A stretch of DNA of 44,580 nucleotides from an uncultured Gemmiger sp. (GCA_947629015.1 CANRCB010000015.1:1-44580); one strand, 5' to 3'; shown: positions 20,352 through 29,444, numbered from the stretch's first letter. Notes: a model not told the origin generated them from the sequence alone. Numbers and translations: made by a program.

Positions 20352-21407
20352 ATGTTTGGTTTTCTCGCCGTCATCCTCGGGCCGCTGATGCGGCTCGTCT
20401 ATGCCGTCATCCCCAATTTCGCGCTCACGCTCATCGTGTTCACGGTGCTGGTGCGCATCGTCAGCCTGCCCCTCAACATCAAGCAGCAGAAAGACATGGC
20501 CAAAAACTCCGTCTTTATGCCGATGATGCAGGAGATCCAGGAAAAATACAAAAACAACCAGCAAAAACAGCAGGAGGAGCTCATGCGCCTCCAGCAGGAA
20601 TATGGGTTCAACCCCATGTCCGGCTGCCTGCCGATGATCATCGACATGGTCGTGCTGTTCGGCGTCATCGAGGTCGTCTACCGGCCGGTGCAGTACATCC
20701 TGCGCATCCCGGCCGAGACCGTCCGCGCCGCGTGCGAGCAGCTCTCCATCGGCACGCAGGTCAACTCCATGCAGACGGAGCTCATCAAAGCCATCCACCT
20801 CGGCGCGGCGCAGCCCGCCGCCCTCACGGCGGAGCAGTTCGCCGCCATCAAAAACTTCAACACCAGCTTTTTCGGGCTGGATATGTGCGATATCGCCGGG
20901 CTGCGCATCAGCGTACTGATGATCTTCCCGCTGCTGGCGGCCGTCACGATGTTTTTGTCCATGTGGCTCACCCAGAAACTGTCCGGCACCGCCGGCCAGC
21001 TCAAGGGCCCGATGAAGTACACCATGTGGGCGATGAACGCCTTCTTCATCTACTACTGCTTCTCCGCGCCGGTCGGCTTCTCGGTGTACTACGCCACCTC
21101 CAACCTGTGCATGGTGCTGCGCAGCGTCATCACCTACAAGGTGTACAGCCCCGAAAAATACAAGGCCCAGTATGAGGCCGAGCTTGCCGCCAAAAAGGCG
21201 GCCGCCAGGAGCAAGAAGAAGGTCCAGGTCGAGGAGGGCGGCAAGGCCGTGGTGAAGGAAGTCTCCTCCCGCGAGATGGACCGCCTGCGCCTGGAGCGCG
21301 CGCGCCAGCTAGAGGCGGAAAAATACGCCGGCGAGCGCACCCGCCCCCTGACAGAAGAGGAGCGCGCCGCCCAGGCCGCCGCGCAAAAGCCCCGCAAAAA
21401 AAGTTGA
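20352..21407 (+). CDS. yidC: Membrane protein insertase YidC (Oxa1 family)
   Basis: Insertase for Sec-dependent and independent membrane proteins. 351 residues. N-terminal hydrophobic segment, VRIVSLPLNIKQQKDMAK with the Arg in the first core helix, a charged cytoplasmic hairpin loop (about 50-85), several further membrane segments (about 95-115, 195-215, 230-260) and a long charged cytoplasmic tail (from about 275) rich in Lys/Glu/Ala. No lipobox is seen. Position after yidD and before jag is standard. Confidence 0.95.
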   Translation: MFGFLAVILGPLMRLVYAVIPNFALTLIVFTVLVRIVSLPLNIKQQKDMAKNSVFMPMMQEIQEKYKNNQQKQQEELMRLQQEYGFNPMSGCLPMIIDMVVLFGVIEVVYRPVQYILRIPAETVRAACEQLSIGTQVNSMQTELIKAIHLGAAQPAALTAEQFAAIKNFNTSFFGLDMCDIAGLRISVLMIFPLLAAVTMFLSMWLTQKLSGTAGQLKGPMKYTMWAMNAFFIYYCFSAPVGFSVYYATSNLCMVLRSVITYKVYSPEKYKAQYEAELAAKKAAARSKKKVQVEEGGKAVVKEVSSREMDRLRLERARQLEAEKYAGERTRPLTEEERAAQAAAQKPRKKS

Positions 21408-21455
21408 CCCGCCGGGTGTGCGCCCGGCTTTACCCTGACCAGGAGGTATAAGACC

Positions 21456-22529
21456 ATGCGTGAAATGGAAATGAGCGCAAAAACCGTTGAGGACGCCGTG
21501 CGGGCCGCGTGCGAGGCCCTGGGCGTCGACCGTGACGACCTGAACGTCAGCTATGAGGTGCTGGCCTTCCCCGAGAAAAAGCTGTTCCGCTCCGTGCCCG
21601 CCAAGGTGCGCGTGAAGGTGGAGGAACCCGCCCCGGCCGAGGCCCCCGCCGCCGAAGCGCCGGCGGCCAAAGCCCCCGCGCCTGCCCCCGCGCCGGCGCA
21701 GCCGGAACAAACGCCCGCCGCGCCCGCCGCCCCGGCCAAAGCCGAGGCGCCCGCGGCCAAGGCCCCCGCGCCGGAGACCGAAGCCCGCGTCGCGGCGGCG
21801 GTGGAGTATCTGCGCCCCATCTGCGCGCTGCTCGGCGCCGAGGACGTGGCCTTTACCCCCGAGATCAACGGCGACGCCTGCATCCTGCACGTATCGGGCG
21901 GGCATCTGGGCGCGCTCATCGGCCGCCGCGGCGAGACGATGGAAAGCCTTGGCTACCTGGCCAGCCTGGTCGTCAACCGGGCCGGGGGGCCGTATATCAA
22001 GCTGGGGCTGGATGTCGGCGGCTACCGCAAAAAGCGCGAGGATGACCTGGCCGCTTTGGCCGTCCGAATCGCCGAGCGCGTCAAGCGCAGCGGCTACAGC
22101 TACGAGATGGAACCCATGAACCCCTATGAGCGGCACATCATCCACACCGCCGTCAGCGGGGTGGAGGGCGTGCGCAGCGAGAGCAAGGGCGAAGGCAGCG
22201 AGCGCCGCGTGGTGGTCTATTCCACCGAGCCGGGCGCCTCCAACCAGCCGGACCGCGGCGGTTACCGCGGCCCGCGCGGCCGTAACGACCGTGAACGCCG
22301 CCCCTATGGCGACCGTACCCCCCGTGGGCGCGGCGGGGCCCGCCCGCCCCGCAATGACCGCAACGACCGCGGCGCGCGCCGCGGCCGCAGCGGCCCCCGG
22401 CCCTCCGGCGTGCCGGAGCGGGAGTTTGCCAACCGCCCGTGGGATCCCGACGCCGCCCCCACGGTGCCCGGCCGTGCCGAGCGCATCCATGACGGCGACG
22501 AGTTTGCCTTTGGCAAGATCGACCTGTGA
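21456..22529 (+). CDS. khpB: RNA-binding protein Jag (KhpB, SpoIIIJ-associated)
   Basis: 357 residues with the Jag N domain (1-56: SAKTVEDAVRAACEALG...), a Pro/Ala-rich linker (57-107), a KH domain with GRRG loop (155-159, IGRRG), an R3H domain with NPYERHIIH (Arg226, His230) and an unusually long Arg/Gly/Asp-rich tail (about 261-320) like RNA-binding RGG regions. The C-terminal tail is an addition beyond the usual ~200-residue protein. AGGAGGT precedes the ATG. KhpB binds RNA and affects cell elongation and division in streptococci; the role here is inferred. Confidence 0.95.
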   Translation: MREMEMSAKTVEDAVRAACEALGVDRDDLNVSYEVLAFPEKKLFRSVPAKVRVKVEEPAPAEAPAAEAPAAKAPAPAPAPAQPEQTPAAPAAPAKAEAPAAKAPAPETEARVAAAVEYLRPICALLGAEDVAFTPEINGDACILHVSGGHLGALIGRRGETMESLGYLASLVVNRAGGPYIKLGLDVGGYRKKREDDLAALAVRIAERVKRSGYSYEMEPMNPYERHIIHTAVSGVEGVRSESKGEGSERRVVVYSTEPGASNQPDRGGYRGPRGRNDRERRPYGDRTPRGRGGARPPRNDRNDRGARRGRSGPRPSGVPEREFANRPWDPDAAPTVPGRAERIHDGDEFAFGKIDL

Positions 22530-22575
22530 CCCGGCGCCCCGTGCGGCGCAAAAAGCAAAAAGGAGCGTGACCCCC

Positions 22576-22836
22576 ATGGACGTGGAAAAGATCCTTGAAC
22601 AGCTCAAGGCGGAGCCCGCGAAGCTGGCCAAGCTGGCCGACGCGGTCAAAAGCGGTGACATCGAGAACGCCCTCAAAGAGCACGGCATCGACCTGGAGCC
22701 GGAAAAACTCGCCGAGTTGGGCAAAAAGCTGGCGGCGGAAGGCGGCGACCTCGGCAAGAAGCTGAAGGAAGAGGGCGGCGACCTCCTCGAAAAGGGCGAG
22801 GCCCTGCTGGGCAGCCTGTTCGGCGACAAGAAGTGA
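22576..22836 (+). CDS. Small helical protein of unknown function (faint Nif11-leader resemblance)
   Basis: 86 residues, almost all Ala/Leu/Glu/Lys/Gly/Asp, predicted helical and very charged. It begins MDVEKILEQLKAEPAKLAKL, with ENALKEHGIDLEPEKL (30-45), a pattern that resembles the helical leader of Nif11-type peptides (P-x-L...L...A...GIDL). It continues with two AxxGGDL(G/L) motifs (53-71). It follows jag by 46 nt, has an AAGGAG site 10 nt before the ATG, and is followed by a strong terminator, so it is probably expressed with jag. No peptide-modifying enzymes are in the window, so a peptide precursor role is speculative. Confidence 0.75.
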   Translation: MDVEKILEQLKAEPAKLAKLADAVKSGDIENALKEHGIDLEPEKLAELGKKLAAEGGDLGKKLKEEGGDLLEKGEALLGSLFGDKK

Positions 22837-22861
22837 CCCATCCCCCAAAGACCGCAAAGAT

Positions 22862-22896
22862 CCCCCGGCGGGCCTGCCCGCCGGGGGTGGTTTTTT
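22862..22896 (+). terminator. Intrinsic terminator of the yidC-jag block
   Basis: Perfect 11-bp stem CCCCCGGCGGG / CCCGCCGGGGG, 4-nt loop, followed by TGG and six T, 25 nt after the stop of the 86-aa gene. Confidence 0.9.
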
Positions 22897-22934
22897 GCGC
22901 GCGGGGTTTTTGCCCGCGGCGCCATGCGCCGCGC

Positions 22935-22970
22935 AAGCCAAATTTTTATCGGCTGATAAAAATTTGGCTT
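22935..22970. repeat. AT-rich 36-nt hairpin, copy 4
   Basis: Left arm AAGCCAAATTTTTATC, loop GGCT. Positions 3 and 4 of the stem differ from copy 1 (A to G, G to C) and the right arm carries the matching changes, so pairing is perfect. Confidence 0.85.
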
Positions 22971-23067
22971 GGCAAAAACGTCCCGGAGCGTAGCGCCGCA
23001 AAGCGGCGCGCAGCGAGGGCATTCCGAAATGGGCGGCGCTTTTTGCCCGCGGCGCCATGCGCCGCGC

Positions 23068-23103
23068 AAACCAAATTTTTATCGAATGATAAAAATTTGG
23101 TTT
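23068..23103. repeat. AT-rich 36-nt hairpin, copy 5
   Basis: Left arm AAACCAAATTTTTATC, loop GAAT, fully paired. Position 4 is C-G rather than G-C. Second unit of the tandem pair. Confidence 0.85.
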
Positions 23104-23644
23104 GGCAAAAACGGCCGGAGTGGAGCACCGCATCGAGGTGCGTAACGAGAGCCGTTCCGAAATGGGCGGCGCGCGCACGCGCGCCATAAGTGGATATCGG
23201 GCAACCGTTTGCGCCACGGCGGGGTCAAGACCCCGCCCTACAAATGGATGATACGTTTCTTGCCATTTGCGGGCCGCATATATGCGGCCCCTACGGGTAA
23301 AGGATACGTTTTCTTGTATCTCTGTAGGGCCTCGCCCCCACCCCGCCGCAAAAACGAATGACGTTTGCCCTATCACTGTAGGGGGCGGCGTCCTCGACGC
23401 CCCGAACCTTACTGCAAATGTTGTTCCCGGGTGGTTTGTAGGGCGGGGTCTTGACCCCGCCGCAGCGCGGGTTGGCGTTCGCGGGGATACGGAACGTTCA
23501 CGGTCATCCCGTAGGGGCCGATTACAATCGGCCCGCAAAGAGGATGCCGCTTGCGGGGCAGGCGGGGCGTTCCCACAAAATGTGCGGCGGGGGCTTGCCC
23601 CCGCCGCACGGTTTATCCAAAAACGCCATCCCCCTGCGGCAAGG

Positions 23645-25573
23645 TCACGCCGCGGGGCAGAGGGTCAGCAGGTCGCAGGTGCCCCAGCCGCTGGCCTGCA
23701 TATCGACGGTGACGCACACCTGCACCTGCACCTCGGCTTCGGCGGTGTAGTCCAGCGTCAGGGTGTGCCAGTCGGCCCAGCCGGTCAGGGCGGTGGGCTC
23801 GTTTTCGGCCAGCACCTCGCCGGAGGCGGCGTCCACGAGCTGCAATTTGACGGTGTCGCCCGCAAAGCCCTGCGCCATCAGCGAGCAGGTGTAGGCGCCG
23901 GGCGCCAGCGTCACGGCCTCGGCCGTGGTCACGGTGCCGGTCACGGCAGCGCTCTCGCTCCACCAGTGCATATCGTTCTCGCCCTCATAGGGGTCCTCGC
24001 TGTTGGGGATGCCCGAGATGCCGCTCCCGCCGATGACGAACCCGCCGCCGTCGTCAAAGCTCGCCACCGTGGCCGGCAGCAGGTTGCCCTCCACCGCCAC
24101 GGGGCCGGCGCCCGTCTCGGCCGGGGTGCCGGTGCCCTCCAGCCATTCCTCGGGGGGCAGGCCGGGGTTCTCGCAGCCCTCGCGCGCGTACTGCCACACC
24201 TTGATGCTGGCAAGCGGCTGGCCCGCTGCGTCAAAGAAGGCCTGGTTGTCCACCGCCGAGCCGCCGTAATACTTTCCGGCGTCCTCGGGGTCATAGGCGG
24301 CGGCGTAGCTGCTGGCCCAGCCGCTGCCGAACTCCTCCCACAGTTTTTGGTTGTTTGCCTTGGAGGCGCCGGCCGTTATGTCGCCCACGGTGATCCACGC
24401 CGGCTCCCAGTAAAACACGCCGATGCCGCCGGCGGTGTTCACCGCGTCGATGAGGTCCCGCAGAAACACCGCCTGCCCCTGCGTGGTGAAGGACCAGTGC
24501 AGATCCATGCCGGTGTCGTTGGAGCCCTCGGCCACCGTGTTGCCGGAACCGTCGGTGTCCACAAGGGTGTTGGCGTAGCTCGTCTCGGCGACCATCGCCT
24601 CCTTGCCGAACTCGTCCTGCACGGTGGTCAATTCGGCCGTCAGGTTTTCCAGCGAGCCGTGCCAGTAGGGGTAATAACTGGTCGCAAGTACGTCATAGTC
24701 CACGCCCTGCTCGTCCAGCGTTTCGGCCCAGTCGGTCACCGTGCCCTTCTCGGGGTTGGTCACGTGGATGACGCGCTTCACCCCGCGGCCCTGCTCCTCG
24801 CCAAACGCCTTGACGGCGGCGCAGCCGGCGGAAAAGAGTTTGCACATATCCGGCCGGGCAAAGATGCCCGCCACGCCGTTGGTCGTCTCGTTGCCGATCT
24901 GCACCATGTCCACCACGCCGGGCGCGACCTCCTCAATGGCGGTGAGCGCCTCGGTCAGATACGCGGCGGCGGCGTCACATTTTTCGTCCAGCGTATAGCC
25001 CGCCCACGCCTTGGGCTCCATCTGTTTGTTGGGGTCGGCCCAGAAATCCGAAAGGTGGAAATCCACCAGCATATGCAGGCCGGCCTCCTTGCAGCCCTCG
25101 GCCAAAGCCGCCGCGGCCACGACGTCGTTGTTGCCGCCGCCGTAGCCGTTGTGGTCGGCGTCATAGGGGTCGTTCCAGACGCGCACGCGCACGTGGGTCA
25201 CGCCGCATTCCGCCATCAGCCTGCAAAAGCCGGCGATGTTGGTGATGGGGTTGCCGTCCAGGTCATGGTACACCACGCCGGACTGCAATTCCGCCGGCAG
25301 GCTGGAGATATCCACCCCCATGATGAAATCCTCACCGAGGCCGTCCACGGCCTCGACGTTGAGGGCGTAGGGGTCGGCGCCGACAGTCTCGGGCGCAGGG
25401 GTCGCGGCGGGGGTGCTGTCGGCGGGCGCCGGCTCGGATGCCGGGGTGGACGCCGGCTGTGAGGCGGGTTCGCTTTGCCCGGCCTGGCCGGCGCAGCCGG
25501 CGGTGCACAGCGCCAGCGCCGCGGCCAAAAGCCCGGCGGCCAGCCGCCGGGGCAGGGTTTGTGACAGATGCAT
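23645..25573 (-). CDS. Secreted arabinogalactan endo-beta-1,4-galactanase (GH53), lipoprotein
   Basis: 642 residues. Type II signal peptide with the lipobox ending at Cys27 (CTAGC; Thr at -3 is unusual) and a Pro/Ala/Ser linker to about 65. The GH53 domain (about 83-430) has the general acid/base Glu229 in VQIGNETTNG and the nucleophile Glu330 in MVAETSYANT, and the family motif RVRVWNDPYD. A C-terminal ~150-residue beta-rich region (from about 490) looks like a carbohydrate-binding module. It cleaves beta-1,4-galactan, for example in pectin side chains. The gene stands alone among repeats, oriented against replication. AGGAGGG lies 8 nt before the ATG. Confidence 0.93.
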   Translation of the reverse strand: MHLSQTLPRRLAAGLLAAALALCTAGCAGQAGQSEPASQPASTPASEPAPADSTPAATPAPETVGADPYALNVEAVDGLGEDFIMGVDISSLPAELQSGVVYHDLDGNPITNIAGFCRLMAECGVTHVRVRVWNDPYDADHNGYGGGNNDVVAAAALAEGCKEAGLHMLVDFHLSDFWADPNKQMEPKAWAGYTLDEKCDAAAAYLTEALTAIEEVAPGVVDMVQIGNETTNGVAGIFARPDMCKLFSAGCAAVKAFGEEQGRGVKRVIHVTNPEKGTVTDWAETLDEQGVDYDVLATSYYPYWHGSLENLTAELTTVQDEFGKEAMVAETSYANTLVDTDGSGNTVAEGSNDTGMDLHWSFTTQGQAVFLRDLIDAVNTAGGIGVFYWEPAWITVGDITAGASKANNQKLWEEFGSGWASSYAAAYDPEDAGKYYGGSAVDNQAFFDAAGQPLASIKVWQYAREGCENPGLPPEEWLEGTGTPAETGAGPVAVEGNLLPATVASFDDGGGFVIGGSGISGIPNSEDPYEGENDMHWWSESAAVTGTVTTAEAVTLAPGAYTCSLMAQGFAGDTVKLQLVDAASGEVLAENEPTALTGWADWHTLTLDYTAEAEVQVQVCVTVDMQASGWGTCDLLTLCPAA

Positions 25574-25639
25574 ACGGGATCCCTCCTTTTATCTATGCAG
25601 GAAATCGCTGCCTTCAGCATACCACGGCCGCGCCGTTTT

Positions 25640-26340
25640 TGCAACCGCGCCGGCGCGCGGGCGCGCCATAAGGGGATGCGTTGGCTGGCGCGTTCTGCGG
25701 GGATTTGACTTTTTACCGTTCCTTTTCGTGACCGAAAAGGAACCGAAAAGGTCCGGCCGATTTCGACGCGGCCGGCGCACGACCAAAGGGGGTTCCCCCC
25801 TTTGGAATCCCCCGAGGCAAGATATCGCCCGGGTGTTTCGGCGAATGTCATCCCCCGTCCGCCGGACGGACGCCACCTTGCGGCGCCGTCCACGCTCACG
25901 CCGCGCTGCGCGCCGCTATGGGCAGGGCGCGGATTTCGCGGGGCGTCGGGGACGCCGCCCCCTACAGTTTGGCCGGGAACGGCATCCTCCTGCGGCGGCA
26001 TGAGGGCCGCAGGGCGCCCCTGTGGGGCTGTCGCCCTACGGAGAAATGAGAAAACGTATCTCTTACCCCGTAGGGGCCGGATATATCCGGCCCGCCGTGG
26101 TGGGGGATGCCGTTTGCGGGACGGGCGAGACATTCCCGCAGGTTGTAGGGCGGGGTCTTGACCCCGCCGCACTTAAACGGCATCCCGTTCCCCCTCATCA
26201 GTCGCCTTTGGCGACAGCTTCCCCCAGAGGGGGAAGCCTTGTGGGGTATCTCGCTCTTAAAGCCTTCCTCCTTGGGGGAAGGTGGCCGCGCAGCGACCGG
26301 ATGAGGGGTGAGGGCGGGAAACACCCCGCCGCACTGCCCG
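25640..26340. repeat. Intergenic repeat mosaic E
   Basis: No gene. A remnant of the AT-hairpin module end (25650-25680), core copy 4 in minus orientation (25681-25965), GTAG hairpins at 26070-26093 (GGGCCGGATATATCCGGCCC) and 26145-26168 (GGCGGGGTC type), and the two-hairpin CTGATGAGGGG unit inverted (about 26195-26250) with a related unit at 26270-26308. Confidence 0.85.
25681..25965 (-). repeat. Core repeat, copy 4
   Basis: Reverse-oriented core, ending with the GGCGTC/GACGCC hairpin and CTAC at 25962-25965. Internal hairpin of the TTCCTTTTCG type. Confidence 0.85.
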
Positions 26341-26549
26341 CTGCCCCTATGCAAAACGCCAAAAACGGGCGCGGGATAACAGTTTGTAAAACGGTTTTGC
26401 ACGGTGGATTTGTTGAAAAGTCCGTTGAATCCGTGGAAAAAGCATTCTTGTTTTTCGGGTTTTGGCGGGTGTTTGTGGCTATTTTATGAACACGCGCCGG
26501 GTTTTGGGCCGCCGGCGGGCCGCGCGCGCCGCCTCCGACAAGAAATCTG
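26341..26549. other. Unique spacer upstream of the rhomboid-like gene
   Basis: About 200 bp without repeats or a credible gene. It is less GC-rich than its surroundings and leads into the promoter at 26550. Confidence 0.5.
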
Positions 26550-26578
26550 TTGAAGTTGCGCGCCCAAAATGGTACAAT
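26550..26578 (+). promoter_or_regulatory. Promoter of the rhomboid-like/darA/holB/ricT operon
   Basis: -35 TTGAAG (26550-26555), 17-bp spacer, -10 TACAAT (26573-26578), 31 bp upstream of the ATG. The -10 region CAAAATGGTACAAT is identical to that of the ferredoxin promoter at 29507-29520. Confidence 0.7.
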
Positions 26579-26609
26579 GGGACAAACCCTACCGGAAGGG
26601 GGCCTGCCC

Positions 26610-27269
26610 ATGCGCTGGCTGGACCGCTTGGAGCGCCGCTTTGGCCGCTATGCCATCCCCGGGCTGATGAACCTGCTCATCCTCGGGCAGGCCGTGCTGT
26701 GGATGGTGACGGAGTTTTTTACCCAGGTACCGCTGCTGCTTTTCCCGCTGGAGAGCACCGCGCTGCTGCACGGGCAGGTGTGGCGGCTGGTCACGTTTTT
26801 GTTCATGCCGTCGCTGGCGGACCTGCTCTCCCCCAATTTGCTGAGCTTCGCGCTGTTCCTTTATATGTACTGGTGGATCGGCAACGCGCTGGAGCGCGCC
26901 TGGGGGGATTTCCGGTTCCAGATCTTCATCGCGGCCGGCATGGTGGGCGCGTGGTGCAGCTGCCTGCTCTCGGGCTACGCCGATACCAGCGGTATGTTTT
27001 TGAGCCTGTTCTTCGCCTACGCCTGGATGTGGCCGGAGCAGCAGATCCTGTTCCTGTTCTTCCTGCCCCTCAAGGTCAAGTGGCTGGGCTGGGCGGCGGC
27101 GGCGATGTGGGCGCTCAACTTTTTGCGGGGCGGCTTTTCCACAAAGGCCACGCTGCTGTTCGGCCTGGCGGGGTTCCTGCTCTTTTTCGGGCGGGAGCTG
27201 TGGGACTGGGCGCGCGGCGCCGTCGTGAGCTGGAAACGCCGGCGGGACTGGCAGAACCGATGGAAATGA
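26610..27269 (+). CDS. Rhomboid/derlin-like membrane protein without a visible catalytic serine
   Basis: 219 residues with about five or six membrane segments (20-40, 55-75, 80-100, 108-128, 135-155, 170-195). The overall pattern, including GQVWRLVTFLFMP, the LSFALFLYMYWWIGNALERAWG segment and FFLPLKVKWLGW, is that of rhomboid-superfamily proteins. The GxSG serine motif is not seen where expected (SGMFLSLFF), so it is likely a pseudoprotease. Start at 26610, with GGAAGGGGG upstream. Next to darA-holB-ricT but of unknown function. Confidence 0.7.
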   Translation: MRWLDRLERRFGRYAIPGLMNLLILGQAVLWMVTEFFTQVPLLLFPLESTALLHGQVWRLVTFLFMPSLADLLSPNLLSFALFLYMYWWIGNALERAWGDFRFQIFIAAGMVGAWCSCLLSGYADTSGMFLSLFFAYAWMWPEQQILFLFFLPLKVKWLGWAAAAMWALNFLRGGFSTKATLLFGLAGFLLFFGRELWDWARGAVVSWKRRRDWQNRWK

Positions 27270-27294
27270 TTTTGGGCAAAGGGGGGCTTTCGCC

Positions 27295-27618
27295 ATGAAA
27301 CTGGTGACGGCGATCGTCAACAAAGAGGATTCCAAGGCGGTGTGCGGGGAGCTTTTGCGCCACAAGTTCTACGTCACGCGGCTGGCCACCACCGGCGGGC
27401 TGCTGATGGCCGGCAACCTGACGCTGCTCATCGGCACCGAGGACGACCGCGTCGACGCCTGCATCGAGTGCATCCGCGCTTGCTGCCGCCAGCGCACCGA
27501 GATCGTGCCCGGTGCCGCCACGCTGGGCCTGGGGCTGGAGAGCGCGATGCCGATGGAGGTCACCGTCGGCGGGGCCACGGTGTTTGTGACCAACGTCGAG
27601 CGGTTCGAAAAGCTGTGA
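27295..27618 (+). CDS. darA: Cyclic-di-AMP receptor DarA (PstA, YaaQ; PII-like)
   Basis: 107 residues with the PII-like fold; it begins MKLVTAIVNKEDSKAV, then TTGGLLMAGNLTLLIG (family c-di-AMP-binding loop region) and ends TVFVTNVERFEKL. In Bacillus it binds c-di-AMP; its target is not known. The stop overlaps the holB start (TGATG). Confidence 0.92.
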   Translation: MKLVTAIVNKEDSKAVCGELLRHKFYVTRLATTGGLLMAGNLTLLIGTEDDRVDACIECIRACCRQRTEIVPGAATLGLGLESAMPMEVTVGGATVFVTNVERFEKL

Positions 27619-28550
27619 TGCTGGAACGCCTGTACGGCAACGCCGCCTTAAAGGCCGACTGGGCCGCCGCGCTGGCCGCCAAACGGCTGCCGCACGCGCT
27701 GCTGCTGTTGGGCGAGGCGGGCTGCGGCGCCGGCTTTGCGGCCCGGTGCCTGGCGGCGGACTGGCTCTACCCGGCCGGCGGCCCCCACGCCGAGGCGGTG
27801 CTCGCCGGGCAGGACAGTGAGTGCATCACCCTGCGCCCCGAGGGCGCGGGCGGCTTCATCCGCATCGAGCGCATCCGCGAGGCGCGCGCCGCCATCGGGC
27901 GCAGCGCGCTCTCGGCCGACGCGGGCGGCCGGGTGCTGTTTTTGTATGACGCCGGCCGGCTGAACACGAGCTCTGCCAACGCCCTGCTCAAAATTTTGGA
28001 GGAGCCGCCCGCCGACGTGCTGTTCCTGCTCACGGCGCAAAACGCCGCCGCGGTGCTGCCCACCGTGCGCAGCCGCTGCGCGGCCTACACGCTGGCGCCG
28101 GTGCCCCATGCCGAGTGCGTGCGCGCCCTGCGCGCCGCGCTGCCCCGCCTTGGCCCCGCCGAGGCGGACGAGCTTGCGTTTTTGTACGGCGGACGGCTGG
28201 GCGCGGCGCTGGACGCCGCGCGGGACCCCGCCTGCCGCGGCGCGCTGCAAACGGCCAAAACGCTGTGCGCCTGCGCCATGCAGAACGACGCCTACCGCGT
28301 GCAGGCGGTGCTGGCCGGGGCCGAAAAGGACCGCGACGCCGCCAAAGGGCTGCTGTGGCAGCTGCAGCAGGTGTGCGCGGCGGCGCTGCGCCGCCCCGGT
28401 TTTGCCGGGCTGGCGCCCGCGCGTGCGGCGGCGGCCCTGCGCGCCCTGGACGAGGCGGACGCCGCCCTGCGGGCCAACGCCAGCCTGCGGCTGACCCTTG
28501 CCGTGCTGGGCGCGGCGCTGGCGGACGGCGGCCGCGCCGCCGAAGGATAA
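27618..28550 (+). CDS. holB: DNA polymerase III delta' subunit
   Basis: Clamp-loader subunit. 310 residues. It begins with a HolB-type N-terminus, PHALLLLGEAGCGAGFAAR, where the P-loop lysine is missing, as often in delta'. ALLKILEEPP and the VRSRC (sensor/arginine finger) motif follow. The C-terminal part is Ala-rich and diverged. Translationally coupled to darA (TGATG). Gene order darA-holB-ricT parallels Bacillus. Confidence 0.9.
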   Translation: MLERLYGNAALKADWAAALAAKRLPHALLLLGEAGCGAGFAARCLAADWLYPAGGPHAEAVLAGQDSECITLRPEGAGGFIRIERIREARAAIGRSALSADAGGRVLFLYDAGRLNTSSANALLKILEEPPADVLFLLTAQNAAAVLPTVRSRCAAYTLAPVPHAECVRALRAALPRLGPAEADELAFLYGGRLGAALDAARDPACRGALQTAKTLCACAMQNDAYRVQAVLAGAEKDRDAAKGLLWQLQQVCAAALRRPGFAGLAPARAAAALRALDEADAALRANASLRLTLAVLGAALADGGRAAEG

Positions 28551-28565
28551 GGAAGGTTTTTGAGA

Positions 28566-29444
28566 ATGAAAGTAGTCTCGGTAAAATTCAAAGAGAGCGG
28601 GCGCGCGTACTATTTTGACCCCAACGGCTTCGCGCCCAAAGAAGGGGAGTACGTCGTCGTCGAGACGGCGCGCGGCAACGAGTGCGGCGAGGTCGTGCGC
28701 GCCGCGCACGAGGTGCCGGAGGCCGGCTTTGCGCGGGAGCTCAAGCCGGTGCTGCGCATCGCCGACGGGGTGGACATCCGCCGCATGAAGCAGAACCGCG
28801 CCGACGTGCAGGCGGCCTTTGCCACCTGCGAGGAGCGCATCGCCGCGCACGGGCTGGCCATGAAGCTGGTGGACGCCGAATATACGCTGGACCGCAGCAA
28901 GCTGGTGTTCTATTTCACGGCGGACAACCGCGTGGATTTCCGCGAACTGGTCAAGGACCTGGCCGCGCGCTTCCACACCCGCATCGAGCTGCGCCAGATC
29001 GGCGTGCGGGACGAGAGCAAGATGATCGGCGGGCTGGGCATCTGCGGGCAGCCGTTCTGCTGCAGCCGGTTTTTGCGCAATTTCCAGCCCGTGTCCATCA
29101 AGATGGCCAAGGAGCAGGGCCTCAGCCTCAACCCCGCCAAGATCAGCGGCAGCTGCGGGCGGCTGATGTGCTGCCTTGCCTATGAGCAGAAAAACTACGA
29201 ATACCTCAACAGCGTCACCCCGCAGCCGGGCAGCATCGTGCGCACGCCGGACGGCGAGGGCACCGTGCTGGAGGCAAACGTCATCGCCGGCACGCTCAAG
29301 GTGCGGCCCATGGTGGAAAGCCTGCCCCCGCGCACCTGGCCCGTGCGGGACTGCGTGTACCTGCGCGGCGGGCGCCGCGCCCCCAAAAAACCCGAACCAC
29401 AAGATTTTGTGCCCGAAACGCCCGCGCCGCAACAAGATGGGTGA
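28566..29444 (+). CDS. ricT: PSP1-domain protein RicT (YaaT)
   Basis: 292 residues with the PSP1 domain. Cysteine motifs GQPFCCSRFL and SCGRLMCCLAYEQ, known in Ric proteins for iron-sulfur cluster binding, are present. In Bacillus the RicA-RicF-RicT complex supports RNase Y-dependent RNA processing. The start at 28566 follows the holB stop by 15 nt. The C-terminal end has a Pro/Lys tail. Confidence 0.93.
   Translation: MKVVSVKFKESGRAYYFDPNGFAPKEGEYVVVETARGNECGEVVRAAHEVPEAGFARELKPVLRIADGVDIRRMKQNRADVQAAFATCEERIAAHGLAMKLVDAEYTLDRSKLVFYFTADNRVDFRELVKDLAARFHTRIELRQIGVRDESKMIGGLGICGQPFCCSRFLRNFQPVSIKMAKEQGLSLNPAKISGSCGRLMCCLAYEQKNYEYLNSVTPQPGSIVRTPDGEGTVLEANVIAGTLKVRPMVESLPPRTWPVRDCVYLRGGRRAPKKPEPQDFVPETPAPQQDG

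Larger units (their letters stand above)
22897..23640. repeat. Intergenic repeat mosaic D
   Basis: No gene. It has two tandem copies of the AT-hairpin module in minus orientation (22907-23035 truncated, 23039-23190). GTAG-type hairpins follow at 23218-23241 (minus), 23271-23294 (minus), 23378-23405 (plus, GGCGTC type, the left end of a core without the rest), 23438-23461 (plus) and 23511-23534 (plus). Last comes a 13-bp-stem hairpin at 23582-23609 (GTGCGGCGGGGGC) lacking GTAG, which may act as a terminator for the galactanase gene. Confidence 0.85.

Noticed and set aside
23582-23609. Strong hairpin as another REP element
   Set aside because: It lacks GTAG/CTAC on either side and its stem differs; kept only as a possible 3' end of the galactanase transcript.
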